DNA of 64,000 bases from the NCBI GenBank assembly GCA_903938815.1, contig CAJAES010000014.1, forward strand, positions 1 through 64,000. The letters are read 5' to 3'. The DNA is from an uncultured beta proteobacterium. GTDB taxonomy: Bacteria > Pseudomonadota > Gammaproteobacteria > Burkholderiales > Burkholderiaceae_C. The notes under the pieces are model-generated. The model searched no databases and was not told the DNA's origin. It saw only the letters and a program-made list of their open reading frames with translations. The translations under genes and the position numbers were made by a program. Shown here in pieces: positions 49,774 through 61,368 of this stretch. Numbering within the stretch: position 1 is the stretch's first letter; each line of letters opens with the position of its first letter.

Positions 49774-52176
49774 TCAGGCGCGGCTCCAGGCCGGGGCCGA
49801 TGCGCTGACGGCCGACAGCTGCCGTCGGGCCCGCGCCGTGGCGCGCTCGAGCAGGTAGGCGCTCTCGAACGCGCGGAAGCGCCCCGTCTCGCACAGTCGC
49901 GCCAGCATGCGGTGCGTGAGCGAGATGGTCTGCTTGTGCCGCTGCCCGCGCGAAAACACGAAGAATGTCCGGCCCGGGCTCACGTGCGATAGCTTCACCT
50001 TCTGCCATTCGCCGTCCACGTGCATCTGGTATGGGTAGCCCAGTTCCACGTGTTCGACCAGCGACCGGCCGCCCGTGGGCTCGACGGGTTCGGGCGAGGG
50101 CAGGCCGTTGATGCGGATGTCCTGCTCGCTGACCGGCGCCTCGGCGCTCAGGTCGATGTCGACCGGCGCGTTCCAGTCGATCTGCGCTTCCTGGATCAGG
50201 CCGATGCGCGCCGCTTCCTCGGCCGTGAAGCGCGGCTCCGGAACGGCGTCGTCCAGGACCGGGAGGTTGGCTTCGGGCGGCGGCAGGTCGGCCCGCTTGG
50301 GCAGCGGCACCTTGAATGCGCCGTCCACCTGCCGCGCCAGCAGGTTCCAGTCGAGCGTGCTCATGCTCTGCGGCGCCTTCAGCGACTCGGCATGCGCCGG
50401 CAGCAGCTGGCCGAAGAAGCCCTTGCGCGCCGGCTCGGGCCAGCCGATCAGGTCCATGCCCTGGTTCAGCCCCTGCATGAGGCGCGGCAATCCGGTCAGG
50501 AACTCCTTGCGGGCCTGCGGCGTGCCCTTGGGCTGCACGCTCATGTAGAGGTCGCGCGCCACACCGCGCAGCTGCTGGAAGCGTTCGCTGTCGGCGCCAT
50601 GCCGGATCTCGGCCTGCACCAGCACGCGGCTCCAGACGCCGACGAGGAAATCCCGAACGAAGTCGTGGCCGCTGAGGTCCTTGAGTTCCGACTGCAGTTG
50701 CTGCGCATAGCGCTGCCCCAGGCGGATCTCGGCTTCCTTGTCGCCCAGCATCGCGGCCGGGTCGCCGCCCTGGGCCTGCACTTCCTCGCGCGCGATCTCG
50801 GCGATGAACTGCTCGAGTTCGCCGAGCTTGCTCTCGTAGATGTCGATCTGGTCGAAGTCGCCTTCGACGATGTCGTTGACGAGCGCTCGCACGCGGGCCA
50901 GGAAGCGTTTGCCGTCTTCGTTGCCGAAGTCGTCGATCGCCGCACCCAGCGACGCGATGCGGTTCACGAAGCGCCGCACCGGGTGCCTGCGCGACGAGAA
51001 GAAGCTCGGGTCGCCCAGTGCCGCACGCAGCACCGGCAACTGCAGCCGCCCGATCTGGCGCGCCATCTGCGGCGGTACCTTGGGGTCGGAAAGGATCTGG
51101 TCGAACAGGCTGCCGATGACGTCGATGACCATGTGGTCGATCGAGCCGTTGGCGGCCTGGCGGAGCTCGTCACGGTGCGCGCGGATCAGGTTCGCGGGCA
51201 GGCCGCCGAGGCTGCTGCCCGTGCCGCTGCCCGTGCCGCTGCCTTCGCCCCAGTCGGTGCTGCCGCCGGGGCCGTAGGGCTGGGCGTCGACATGCGCCAG
51301 GCGCCGGATCAGCGACATCATGTGCGCATCGACGTGGCCGAAGGTGGCGCCCCCGCCCATGCGGTTGCCCGAGTGCGTCGACGGGCCGAAGCCGCCGTGC
51401 GATGACATCCCGCCGCGAGTTTGGCGCTCCGCGCGGCCGCCCGGCGGCATGGGCTGGCCGCGGCCGGTCTCGGGTGCGTCGTGCACCGAATCCTGGGCCG
51501 AGGCCGCACCGCCGGAGCGGCGGTGGGCGTCGGGCGTGGCGCGCACGCTCAGGCCGGCGGGCTGCACGCCGGCCTTTCGCATGTCGGCGACGATCGCGGC
51601 GTAGGTGCCGCGCATCTCCAGCGCCAGAACGCGGCCGAGTTCGCTGAGCAGCAGCGTGCGGACGTCCTCGCGCTCGCTGACGGCATCGATGCCCTTCAAC
51701 AGCGCCATGCCGACGACCTCGGGCCGCAGGGGGTTGCTCTGCTGGCTCATGCCCAGCAGCGAGCCCATGTAGCCCTCGAGTTCGCGCAACTCCCACTCGC
51801 AGGCGTGCGCGACCTCCATGCCGAACCGGTCGGCCGAGATCTTGCGTTCCATTTCGCGGTCGTCGACCAGGCCCAGGTCGCCCCAGGAGGTGGCGCCGCC
51901 GCGGCTGCTGGGGCCGCCGGGGCTGCGCTGCGCAACGTCCCGCTTCAGCAGTTCCTGAAGGGTCTCGTCGAAGGCCAGCGCGAACATCGCAGACTTGCGG
52001 TTCAGTTCGAACTGGCCTGCCAGCAGGCCGTCGCGCTGGAAGACGTTGGACGCTGCGAGTGCAGCCAGGGACAGGCTCTCGACCGTGCGCTCGACCGCGG
52101 CGCGCGCGGTCAGCTTCAGGCGGTGAGCAGCGGCTTCAATCAGTGCTGGCAGGCGATGGACGGGTGGTGGATTCAT
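49774..52176 (-). CDS. DUF1631-family protein
   Basis: 800-residue protein of the DUF1631 family (thymidine phosphorylase-like annotation is historical and unsupported by sequence). Function unknown; common in beta- and gamma-proteobacteria. Mostly helical and charged. A Gly/Ser-rich linker lies around residues 225-300 (ending in a GGSTDWGEGSGTGSGTGSSL stretch) and divides an N-terminal region from a larger C-terminal region that ends with a PilZ-like segment (HVELGYPYQMHVDGEWQKVK, GRTFFVFSRGQRHKQTISLT). The C-terminal part may bind c-di-GMP, but the RxxxR and D/NxSxxG PilZ motifs are not clear. No membrane helix. Confidence 0.82.
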   Translation of the reverse strand: MNPPPVHRLPALIEAAAHRLKLTARAAVERTVESLSLAALAASNVFQRDGLLAGQFELNRKSAMFALAFDETLQELLKRDVAQRSPGGPSSRGGATSWGDLGLVDDREMERKISADRFGMEVAHACEWELRELEGYMGSLLGMSQQSNPLRPEVVGMALLKGIDAVSEREDVRTLLLSELGRVLALEMRGTYAAIVADMRKAGVQPAGLSVRATPDAHRRSGGAASAQDSVHDAPETGRGQPMPPGGRAERQTRGGMSSHGGFGPSTHSGNRMGGGATFGHVDAHMMSLIRRLAHVDAQPYGPGGSTDWGEGSGTGSGTGSSLGGLPANLIRAHRDELRQAANGSIDHMVIDVIGSLFDQILSDPKVPPQMARQIGRLQLPVLRAALGDPSFFSSRRHPVRRFVNRIASLGAAIDDFGNEDGKRFLARVRALVNDIVEGDFDQIDIYESKLGELEQFIAEIAREEVQAQGGDPAAMLGDKEAEIRLGQRYAQQLQSELKDLSGHDFVRDFLVGVWSRVLVQAEIRHGADSERFQQLRGVARDLYMSVQPKGTPQARKEFLTGLPRLMQGLNQGMDLIGWPEPARKGFFGQLLPAHAESLKAPQSMSTLDWNLLARQVDGAFKVPLPKRADLPPPEANLPVLDDAVPEPRFTAEEAARIGLIQEAQIDWNAPVDIDLSAEAPVSEQDIRINGLPSPEPVEPTGGRSLVEHVELGYPYQMHVDGEWQKVKLSHVSPGRTFFVFSRGQRHKQTISLTHRMLARLCETGRFRAFESAYLLERATARARRQLSAVSASAPAWSRA

Positions 52177-52242
52177 GTGGCGGACGTTCGCGAACGCAGT
52201 ATGCGCCGCCGAAGCGCCCGCAAAAGCCCCGGGCAGAAGGCG

Positions 52243-52668
52243 TCAAGCCTGCCTTTTCAGCGCATCGCGGATCTCGCGCAGAAGCACCACGTCTTCCGGC
52301 GTCGGCGCGGGCGGCGCCGGCGGGGCGGCAGGCGCTTCGCGCTTCAGGCGGTTGATCTGCTTGACCATCATGAAGATGATGAAGGCCAGGATCATGAAGT
52401 TCAGCGCAACGGTGATGAAACTCCCGTAAGCGAGTACGGCGCCCGTCTTCTTCGCCTCGACCAGCACGGTGGCCGTCTGACCCGCCAACGGGATGAAGTA
52501 GTTGCTGAAGTCCAGCCCACCGAAGATCTTGCTCACGACCGGCATCACGATATCGTCGACCAGCGAACTCACGATTTTTCCGAATGCGCCGCCGATGATC
52601 ACGCCCACGGCGAGGTCGACGACGTTGCCCTTGCTGGCAAACTCCTTGAATTCCGTCATGAAGCCCAT
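52243..52668 (-). CDS. mscL: Large-conductance mechanosensitive channel MscL
   Basis: 141-residue channel that releases solutes on sudden osmotic downshift. The N-terminal amphipathic helix and first membrane helix read [20 protein letters not shown] and [16 protein letters not shown], followed by a periplasmic loop with [11 protein letters not shown]. The second helix ([21 protein letters not shown]) and a cytoplasmic helix bundle with a Pro-rich linker follow. ATG 52668 ([10 protein letters not shown]) has GGGAGAGAAC upstream. Divergent from petA. Confidence 0.97.
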   Translation of the reverse strand: MGFMTEFKEFASKGNVVDLAVGVIIGGAFGKIVSSLVDDIVMPVVSKIFGGLDFSNYFIPLAGQTATVLVEAKKTGAVLAYGSFITVALNFMILAFIIFMMVKQINRLKREAPAAPPAPPAPTPEDVVLLREIRDALKRQA

Positions 52669-52734
52669 GTTCTCTCCCGGTGGTTGATTTGTGGTGCACG
52701 ATTGTGCGCTCGAGGAACACGGGGTGGCCTGGGC

Positions 52735-52740
52735 TAGAAT
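52735..52740 (+). promoter_or_regulatory. Candidate -10 element for petABC
   Basis: TAGAAT 49 bases before the petA ATG in the 121-base divergent mscL-petA region. The predicted -35 position (GAGGAA at 52712) is poor, so this is a partial match. Confidence 0.45.
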
Positions 52741-52789
52741 CCCGGGTTGACCCGAATGCCCTTTGAACCCCCCAATCCCGAGGAACTCC

Positions 52790-53386
52790 ATGAGTGACGC
52801 TGCAGTCGACCGCGGCCGACGCACCTGGATCGCCATCACCTGCGGCGCTGGCGCCGTTGGCGGCGCGGCCGTAGCGGTGCCTTTCGTCAGCACCTTCACC
52901 CCGTCCGAGCGCGCCAAGGCCGCTGGTGCGCCGGTGCGGGTGGATGTCGGAGCATTGCAACCCGGCGAGAAGCTGACCGTCGAATGGCGCGGCAAGCCGG
53001 TGTGGATCGTGCGCCGCACGCCAGAACAACTGGCATCCCTGAAGAAGACCGATCCTCAGGTAGCCGACCCGAAGTCGGACCGCACCCAGTACCCGACTCC
53101 CGCCTACGCGAAGAACGAGCACCGCTCGATCAAGCCCGAGTACTTCGTGGCCGTGGGCATCTGCTCGCACCTGGGTTGCTCGCCGAGCGACAAGTTCCAG
53201 CCCGGCGCGCAGCCTTCGCTGCCCGACGACTGGACGGGCGGCTTCCTGTGCCCCTGCCACGGTTCCACGTTCGACATCGCAGGCCGCGTGTTCAAGAACA
53301 AGCCGGCTCCCGACAACCTCGAAGTCCCGCCTCACATGTACGTGTCCGACACCGTACTGGTGATCGGCGACGACAAGCAGGCCTGA
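52790..53386 (+). CDS. petA: Ubiquinol-cytochrome c reductase Rieske iron-sulfur subunit
   Basis: 198-residue Rieske protein of the cytochrome bc1 complex. N-terminal twin-arginine-like anchor ([20 protein letters not shown], about 8-27). The [2Fe-2S] site is CSHLGCSP and CPCHGSTFD, each with Cys and His ligands. Cysteine pair for the disulfide is retained. First gene of petABC, transcribed from the divergent region with mscL. Export via TatABC encoded at 45202-46730 is expected. Confidence 0.97.
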   Translation: MSDAAVDRGRRTWIAITCGAGAVGGAAVAVPFVSTFTPSERAKAAGAPVRVDVGALQPGEKLTVEWRGKPVWIVRRTPEQLASLKKTDPQVADPKSDRTQYPTPAYAKNEHRSIKPEYFVAVGICSHLGCSPSDKFQPGAQPSLPDDWTGGFLCPCHGSTFDIAGRVFKNKPAPDNLEVPPHMYVSDTVLVIGDDKQA

Positions 53387-53417
53387 TCCCGAGCAGTAAC
53401 CCAGATCAGAGGAAGAC

Positions 53418-54821
53418 ATGGCGACATTCAAGGAAGCGCCCGAGGGCGCATCAACGGCACAGCAGGCATCCGTCTGGCTGGAAAACCGTTTCCCCACGGC
53501 ATTCGAGGCCTACAGGGTCCACCTGTCCGAGTACTACGCACCGAAGAACTTCAACTTCTGGTACTTCTTCGGCTCGCTGGCACTGCTGGTCCTCGTGATC
53601 CAGATCGTCACCGGCATCTTCCTGGTGATGCACTACAAGCCTGATGCGGCCCTGGCGTTCGCGTCGGTCGAGTACATCATGCGGGACGTCCCCTGGGGCT
53701 GGCTGGTGCGCTACATGCACTCCACCGGCGCCAGCGCGTTCTTCGTCGTCGTCTACCTGCACATGTTCCGCGGGATGTTGTACGGCAGCTACCGCAAGCC
53801 GCGCGAGCTGGTCTGGATCTTCGGCTGCATGATCTTCCTGGTGCTGATGGGCGAAGCCTTCTTCGGCTACCTGCTCCCCTGGGGCCAGATGTCCTACTGG
53901 GGCGCCCAGGTCATCGTGAACCTGTTCGCCGCCGTGCCGTTCATCGGTGAAGACCTGGCCCTGCTGATCCGCGGCGACTTCGTCGTCAGCGACGCCACGC
54001 TGAACCGCTTCTTCGCGTTCCACGTGATCGCGCTGCCGCTGGTGCTGCTGGGCCTGGTCGTGGCCCACCTGCTGGCGCTGCACGACGTCGGCTCGAACAA
54101 CCCCGACGGCATCGAGATCAAGGCCAAGAAAGACGCCACGGGCAAGCCGCTCGACGGCATTCCCTTCCACCCGTACTACACGGTCCACGACATCATGGGC
54201 GTGTCGGTGTTCCTGTTCCTGTTCAGCGCCGTGATCTTCCTGGCGCCTGAAATGGGCGGGTACTTCCTCGAGTACAACAACTTCATCCCTGCCGACCCGC
54301 TGAAGACCCCGCTGCACATCGCGCCGGTCTGGTACTTCACGCCCTACTACTCCATGCTCCGCGCCACGACCGACCCCATGGTCAACGTGTTCGCGGCGCT
54401 GGTGGCGCTGGGTACCGTGGGCGCGCTGCTCAAGCTGCGGCTGCCTTCCAAGGGCAAGATCGCAGTGGCTGTCGCAGGCCTGGTGGCGGTCGTCCTGCTC
54501 AAGACCTTCGACGCCAAGTTCTGGGGCGTGGTGGTGATGGGCGGTGCGGTCGTCATCATGTTCGCGCTGCCGTGGCTCGATCACAGCCCCGCGCGCTCGA
54601 TCCGGTATCGCCCGGGCTGGCACAAGGTGATGTACGGCATCTTCGTGGTCAACATGTTCGTGCTCGGCTACCTCGGCATCCAGCCGCCGTCCGACATCGG
54701 CACGCTGGTGGCCCAGGTCGGTACGGTGTTCTACTTCGGCTTCTTCGTCCTGATGCCGATCTGGAGCCAGATCGGCGAGTTCAAGCCGGTCCCTGACCGC
54801 GTGACCTTTCAGCCGCACTGA
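53418..54821 (+). CDS. petB: Cytochrome b subunit of the bc1 complex
   Basis: 467-residue membrane protein with two b hemes and the Qo/Qi quinone sites. Heme ligands are in MHSTGASAFFVVVYLHMF and FHVIALPLVLLGLVVAHLLA, and the full-length eight-helix form is present. The Qo-site sequence is PVWY (residues 303-306) in place of the commoner PEWY. The C-terminal helices (about 350-430) and the SIRYRPGW stretch are as in other beta-proteobacteria. Lies between petA and petC. Confidence 0.97.
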   Translation: MATFKEAPEGASTAQQASVWLENRFPTAFEAYRVHLSEYYAPKNFNFWYFFGSLALLVLVIQIVTGIFLVMHYKPDAALAFASVEYIMRDVPWGWLVRYMHSTGASAFFVVVYLHMFRGMLYGSYRKPRELVWIFGCMIFLVLMGEAFFGYLLPWGQMSYWGAQVIVNLFAAVPFIGEDLALLIRGDFVVSDATLNRFFAFHVIALPLVLLGLVVAHLLALHDVGSNNPDGIEIKAKKDATGKPLDGIPFHPYYTVHDIMGVSVFLFLFSAVIFLAPEMGGYFLEYNNFIPADPLKTPLHIAPVWYFTPYYSMLRATTDPMVNVFAALVALGTVGALLKLRLPSKGKIAVAVAGLVAVVLLKTFDAKFWGVVVMGGAVVIMFALPWLDHSPARSIRYRPGWHKVMYGIFVVNMFVLGYLGIQPPSDIGTLVAQVGTVFYFGFFVLMPIWSQIGEFKPVPDRVTFQPH

Positions 54822-54842
54822 CGAGAGCGGGAGCCCGACCGA

Positions 54843-55625
54843 ATGAACTGCTTCAAGAAACTGATCCTCACGCTCGTCTCGAGTCTGGCGGTGCTGGGCG
54901 GTGTCGCCCAGGCTGCCGGTGGTGGCATTGCCTGGGACACCTTCCCCAAGGAACGCGTCACCGACATGGCGGCGCTGCAGAACGGCGCCAAGCTGTTCGC
55001 CAACTACTGCCTGAACTGCCATAGCGCCGAGTACATGCGCTACAACCGTTTGCGCGACATCGGCCTGACGGAAGAGCAGATCGCCAGCAACCTGATGTTC
55101 GCCGGCACCAAGGTCGGCGACACCATGAAGGCCAACCTCGACCCCAAGCAGGCGAAGGAATGGTTCGGTGCGCTGCCCCCTGACCTGACCGTGATCGCGC
55201 GTTCGCGCTCGGCCGCTGGCCAGGGTTCGGGTGCCGACTACATCTACACCTACCTGCGCACCTACTACCGCGACGACACCAAGGCCACCGGCTGGAACAA
55301 CCTCGCATTCCCGAACGTCGGCATGCCGCACGTGCTGTGGGAACTGCAGGGCCAGCAGCGCGCCGTCTACGCCGACGAGAAGGATCCGCACGACGCCACC
55401 AAGACGGTCCACGTCTTCAAGGGCTTCGAGCAGATCACTCCCGGCACGATGACGCCGGCGCAGTACAACGAGTCCGTCGCCGACCTCGTGGCCTTCCTCC
55501 AGTGGATGGCCGAACCCAACCAGACCGATCGCGTGCGCCTGGGCGTGTGGGTGCTGCTGTTCCTGGCAGGCTTCACCGTGATCGCGTGGCGCCTGAACGC
55601 GTCCTTCTGGAAGGACGTCAAGTAA
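54843..55625 (+). CDS. petC: Cytochrome c1
   Basis: 260-residue heme c subunit. Signal peptide about 1-24, heme-binding CLNCH at residues 56-60, an N-terminal segment AEYMRYNRLRDIGLTEEQI characteristic of c1, and a C-terminal membrane anchor (VRLGVWVLLFLAGFTVIAW) that keeps it in the bc1 complex. It receives electrons from the Rieske protein and passes them to a soluble cytochrome c. A strong terminator follows 19 bases after the stop. Confidence 0.97.
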   Translation: MNCFKKLILTLVSSLAVLGGVAQAAGGGIAWDTFPKERVTDMAALQNGAKLFANYCLNCHSAEYMRYNRLRDIGLTEEQIASNLMFAGTKVGDTMKANLDPKQAKEWFGALPPDLTVIARSRSAAGQGSGADYIYTYLRTYYRDDTKATGWNNLAFPNVGMPHVLWELQGQQRAVYADEKDPHDATKTVHVFKGFEQITPGTMTPAQYNESVADLVAFLQWMAEPNQTDRVRLGVWVLLFLAGFTVIAWRLNASFWKDVK

Positions 55626-55643
55626 CCCGACTCTTCGGGACAG

Positions 55644-55683
55644 CGCAGTGGGTACCGCCGGTCCCACTGCGTTTCGTGTTTTC
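55644..55683 (+). terminator. Intrinsic terminator after petABC
   Basis: The 9-bp stem CGCAGTGGG/CCCACTGCG (55644-55652, 55663-55671) extends inward by ACC/GGT and is followed by TTTCGTGTTTT. A good rho-independent terminator for petABC. Confidence 0.85.
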
Positions 55684-55684
55684 T

Positions 55685-55700
55685 GGGGTCCGCGGACCCC
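55685..55700. repeat. Perfect 16-bp palindrome before sspA
   Basis: GGGGTCCGCGGACCCC is an exact palindrome directly after the petABC terminator and 23 bases before the sspA ATG. It would form a compact hairpin in an sspA 5' leader, or be a dyad binding site. Confidence 0.85.
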
Positions 55701-55723
55701 GCTGCTGAAGGGAGACCACCACC

Positions 55724-56335
55724 ATGATGGTGCTTTACTCCGGGACCACCTGCCCCTACTCGCACCGCTGCCGTTTCGTGCTGTTCGAGAAGGGCATGGA
55801 TTTCGAGATTCGTGACGTCGACCTGTTCGCCAAGCCCGAAGACATCGCGCTGATGAACCCGTACAACGAGGTACCCATCCTCGTCGAGCGGGATCTCATC
55901 CTGTACGAGTCGCACATCATCAACGAGTACATCGACGAGCGTTTCCCGCATCCGCAGCTGATGCCGGGCGATCCCGTCGCACGTGCCCGTGTCCGCCTGT
56001 TCCTCTTCAATTTCGAGAAGGAACTCTTCGCGCACGTGAACCTGCTCGAAGGCCGCGGCGTGAAGGCCACGGACAAGCAGCTCGAGAAGGCCCGCACGCA
56101 GATCCGCGAGCGGCTGCTGCAGCTCGCGCCGATCTTCCTGAAGAACAAGTACATGCTGGGCGACGACTTCTCGATGCTCGATGTCGCCATCGCGCCGCTG
56201 CTGTGGCGCCTGGACTACTACGGCATCGACCTCAGCAAGAACGCAGTGCCGCTGCTGAAGTACGCCGAGCGCATCTTCTCGCGCCCGGCCTACATCGAGG
56301 CGCTGACGCCGTCCGAAAAGGTCATGCGCAAGTAA
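55724..56335 (+). CDS. sspA: Stringent starvation protein A (GST-fold)
   Basis: 203-residue glutathione-S-transferase-fold regulator that binds RNA polymerase. The N-terminal thioredoxin-like half (MMVLYSGTTCPYSHRCRFVLFEK) and PYNEVPILVERDLILYESHIINEYIDERFPHP are close to SspA. The helical C-terminal half follows. Immediately downstream is sspB, the usual pair. In other bacteria SspA acts in starvation and stress responses. Confidence 0.94.
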   Translation: MMVLYSGTTCPYSHRCRFVLFEKGMDFEIRDVDLFAKPEDIALMNPYNEVPILVERDLILYESHIINEYIDERFPHPQLMPGDPVARARVRLFLFNFEKELFAHVNLLEGRGVKATDKQLEKARTQIRERLLQLAPIFLKNKYMLGDDFSMLDVAIAPLLWRLDYYGIDLSKNAVPLLKYAERIFSRPAYIEALTPSEKVMRK

Positions 56336-56347
56336 GGTCCAGACGCG

Positions 56348-56917
56348 ATGACGACGCCCCAAGCACCGGATTCGCAGGGCACTTCCACCCGCCCTTACCT
56401 GCTGCGTGCCCTGCACGACTGGTGCACCGACAACGGCTTCACGCCGTACATCGCGGTGCACGTGGATGGCCGCGTGCAGGTGCCGATGGAATACGTCAAG
56501 AACAACGAGATCGTTCTCAACGTCGGGTTCGAGGCCACCTCGAGCCTGAAGCTGGGCAACGAGTTCGTGGAGTTCAAGGCGCGGTTCGGCGGCAGCTCGC
56601 GCGAGATCGTCGTCCCGATCGACCATGTCATCGCCATCTATGCCCGCGAGAACGGGCAGGGCATGGCGTTCCCGGCTCCGGTGGATGCCGAGCCCGTCAG
56701 CGCCGGGCCGGTATCGGTCGCGCCATCTGGGCCGCCTGGGCCGTCTGGGGCCTCCACGCCACCTGCCGGCCCACGCGGCCTGCGGCTGGCCAGCGTCGAG
56801 GCCGAGCCGCCCGCACCGGCCGACGCGCCCGATTCACCGGCGACACCGCCCACCGAACCCGAAGAGCCGCCTCCTGCGCCAGGCGGGCCCCGGCCTGCCC
56901 TCAAGCGCATCAAGTAG
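56348..56917 (+). CDS. sspB: ClpXP protease specificity-enhancing factor SspB
   Basis: 189-residue adaptor that binds ssrA-tagged proteins and hands them to ClpXP. Conserved N-terminal domain (about 12-115: RPYLLRALHDWCTDNGFTPYIAVHV, PMEYVKNNEIVLNVG, ARFGG). The variable linker is rich in Pro/Ala/Gly. The C-terminal PALKRIK is the ClpX-docking motif. Length is typical. Cotranscribed with sspA; spacing 12 bases. The gene's stop lies 29 bases before tRNA-Thr. Confidence 0.95.
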   Translation: MTTPQAPDSQGTSTRPYLLRALHDWCTDNGFTPYIAVHVDGRVQVPMEYVKNNEIVLNVGFEATSSLKLGNEFVEFKARFGGSSREIVVPIDHVIAIYARENGQGMAFPAPVDAEPVSAGPVSVAPSGPPGPSGASTPPAGPRGLRLASVEAEPPAPADAPDSPATPPTEPEEPPPAPGGPRPALKRIK

Positions 56918-56924
56918 GCGCCTC

Positions 56925-56930
56925 TAGAAT
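56925..56930 (+). promoter_or_regulatory. Candidate -10 element for tRNA-Thr
   Basis: TAGAAT 16 bases upstream of the mature tRNA 5' end, within 13 bases of the sspB stop. No clear -35 is seen, so readthrough from sspB is also possible. Confidence 0.45.
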
Positions 56931-56946
56931 CGGTCTCTTGCCTCGC

Positions 56947-57022
56947 GCCGGCTTAGCTCAGTTGGTAGAGCACCCGCCTTGTAAGCGGAAGGTCTTCGGT
57001 TCGATTCCGAAAGCCGGCACCA
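56947..57022 (+). tRNA. tRNA-Thr(TGT)
   Basis: 76-base tRNA with the 3' CCA encoded. Acceptor stem GCCGGCT/AGCCGGC, D-arm GCTC/GAGC with loop AGTTGGTA, anticodon loop CTTGTAA with anticodon TGT (reads ACA), variable AGGTC, T-arm with TTCGATT loop, and discriminator A. All stems close. Located between sspB and the convergent DUF721 gene. Confidence 0.97.
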
Positions 57023-57042
57023 GCGCTGCAGCGCCAGCGCGT

Positions 57043-57363
57043 TCAGACCCCGCGGGACACGTGAACCTTCACCCGGATGGGCACATCGGCCCAGCCCCGA
57101 TCCCGCAGAAGCGTCTGCAGACGAGGCAGGCACTGCTTCAGCTTCGCGGCTGCGGCGCCGTTGCGTGCCAGCAGCGTCCAGCCGGTTTCGTCCAGCGGCC
57201 CGGGCGTGATCTGGGTGGCCAGCAGGCCGGGCAGGTCGCTGCGCACGAGGGCGAAGCGGGCCTCCGATTCCTGGATGCGTTGCAGCAGCGAGGCCAGCGG
57301 CGAACTCTGGGCCAGGGCTTCTGCCATCGGCAGCGAGCGGGGAATCGGCACAGGGCGGCTCAT
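57043..57363 (-). CDS. DUF721 (DciA-like) protein
   Basis: 106-residue protein of the DUF721 family, which includes the DnaB helicase loader DciA found in bacteria without DnaC. The N-terminal helical region (SLASLLQRIQESEARFALVRSDL) and a central WTLLARNGAAAAKLKQCLPRLQTLLR resemble the KH-like domain of the family. Short for the family. Divergent from the M23 peptidase gene (17 bases between starts). Neighbourhood next to secA is typical of the family in beta-proteobacteria. Confidence 0.75.
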   Translation of the reverse strand: MSRPVPIPRSLPMAEALAQSSPLASLLQRIQESEARFALVRSDLPGLLATQITPGPLDETGWTLLARNGAAAAKLKQCLPRLQTLLRDRGWADVPIRVKVHVSRGV

Positions 57364-57380
57364 TCCGGGAGAGTGTAGCG

Positions 57381-58352
57381 ATGCAGATCCTGATCACGCA
57401 CGGCAGCATGGCGCGCACACGCGTGCTGCACTTCCGCCGCTGGCAGCTTGCGCTGGGCGCGCTGGTCGCGGCCGTCGTTCTGATGCTCACCTCGGGGGGC
57501 GTCTACCACTACTTCTTCCTGCGGGCTGCGCGCGAGGGCTGGCCCGTGGTGAGCCAGCTCGTGCGGTGGGTGGTCCGGGAGGATCTCGCCCAGCGCGAGC
57601 GCTACATGCGCGAGAACCTCGATGCGATGGCCCAGAAGGTGGGCGAGATGCAGGCGCGGCTGGTCACGCTGCAGGTGATGGGCGAGCGCGTCTCCAGCCT
57701 GGCGGGCGTGAAGCCACAGGACCTCAAGCCCGCTGCCGGCTCCGCGAGCGCCGCGGCATCGGCGCCCGGGCGCTCCAGCATGACCAGCGGGCGCGGCGGC
57801 CCTTTTCGGCCCGTGCCGGGCTCCACGCTCGACGAACTCTCGAAGTCGCTCGCGCACATCGACGAGGGCGTCGCGCTCAGCACCGACATCTTCACGCTCA
57901 TCGAGTCCCGCCTGCTCGAGAGCCGCCTGCAGGCCCTGCTGGTGCCCAGCTCCCGCCCCGTGGACGGCCCCGTCGGCTCGAGCTTCGGGTTTCGCTACGA
58001 CCCCTTCAACGGGCGCCAGGCGCTGCACACCGGCCTCGACTTCCCGGCCGAGCCCGGCACGCCCGTCATGGCGGCGGCAGGCGGGGTGGTGCAGGCGGTG
58101 GAGTGGCACCCTGAATACGGGCAGCTGCTCTCGCTGGACCACGGCAACGGGCTCGTGACACGCTACGCGCACGTTTCGCGCGTTTTCGTGGCCGCCGGAG
58201 ACCTCGTCCGCCGCCAGCAGAAGGTGGCGGAAGTGGGCAACACCGGGCGATCGACAGGCCCGCACCTGCACTTCGAGGTGCTGGTCCAGGGCGTCCCGCA
58301 AAATCCTGCCCGGTTCCTGGCCGGACCCGTGGCGACCCGGGTGCTAAACTGA
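57381..58352 (+). CDS. M23-family peptidoglycan endopeptidase, membrane-anchored
   Basis: 323-residue protein with one N-terminal membrane helix (about 25-47), a periplasmic region of coiled-coil character (about 70-185) and a C-terminal LytM/M23 domain (about 205-305). Zinc and catalytic motifs: FGFRYDPFNGRQALHTGLDF (His and Asp) and GPHLHFEV (HxH). Cleaves cell-wall peptide cross-links, or acts as a regulator in this upstream-of-secA family. Starts 17 bases from the divergent DUF721 gene. Confidence 0.92.
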   Translation: MQILITHGSMARTRVLHFRRWQLALGALVAAVVLMLTSGGVYHYFFLRAAREGWPVVSQLVRWVVREDLAQRERYMRENLDAMAQKVGEMQARLVTLQVMGERVSSLAGVKPQDLKPAAGSASAAASAPGRSSMTSGRGGPFRPVPGSTLDELSKSLAHIDEGVALSTDIFTLIESRLLESRLQALLVPSSRPVDGPVGSSFGFRYDPFNGRQALHTGLDFPAEPGTPVMAAAGGVVQAVEWHPEYGQLLSLDHGNGLVTRYAHVSRVFVAAGDLVRRQQKVAEVGNTGRSTGPHLHFEVLVQGVPQNPARFLAGPVATRVLN

Positions 58353-58503
58353 GCGGTTACGTGGCGCGCGTGGCTTGAATTCCGGGCTGGCGCCACCACA
58401 CTCGATTCCTTAGGCGTGCCGTCCTGCCAGCATTCCAGCAGGCTCTCAGGCGTTGCGCGTTCCAGGCGGAAACCCCAGGCGGCAACGCTCCCGACGAGTC
58501 CTC

Positions 58504-61239
<2,736 letters not shown>

Positions 61240-61253
61240 TCCGGTTTTCCGGG

Positions 61254-61271
61254 CGGGCCTTTCCAGGCCCG
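61254..61271 (+). terminator. Hairpin after secA
   Basis: A perfect 7-bp stem CGGGCCT/AGGCCCG with a TTCC loop, 14 bases after the secA stop; no T-run. Weak terminator candidate for secA. Confidence 0.4.
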
Positions 61272-61320
61272 GACGAGACTGCCGCCGTGCGAGCCCGAGG
61301 GCCCCGCCAAGGCAAGCATG

Positions 61321-61345
61321 AAAAAGGGGCCCCGCGGGGCCCCTT
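61321..61345 (-). terminator. Intrinsic terminator of the large subtilase gene
   Basis: A perfect GGGGCCCC GC GGGGCCCC-type stem, followed on the minus strand by TTTTT, lies 24 bases after the subtilase stop. Clear minus-strand rho-independent terminator. Confidence 0.9.
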
Positions 61346-61368
61346 CCAGTTTCCGGAGACTCTTTCGA

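Noticed and set aside
57979-58352. M23 domain as a degenerate, inactive LytM factor
   Set aside because: The zinc-binding H...D and HxH motifs are intact, so catalytic inactivity is not supported.
58353-58503. secM-like leader or translational regulator upstream of secA
   Set aside because: No open frame with an arrest-type C-terminus; only a weak inverted repeat is present.
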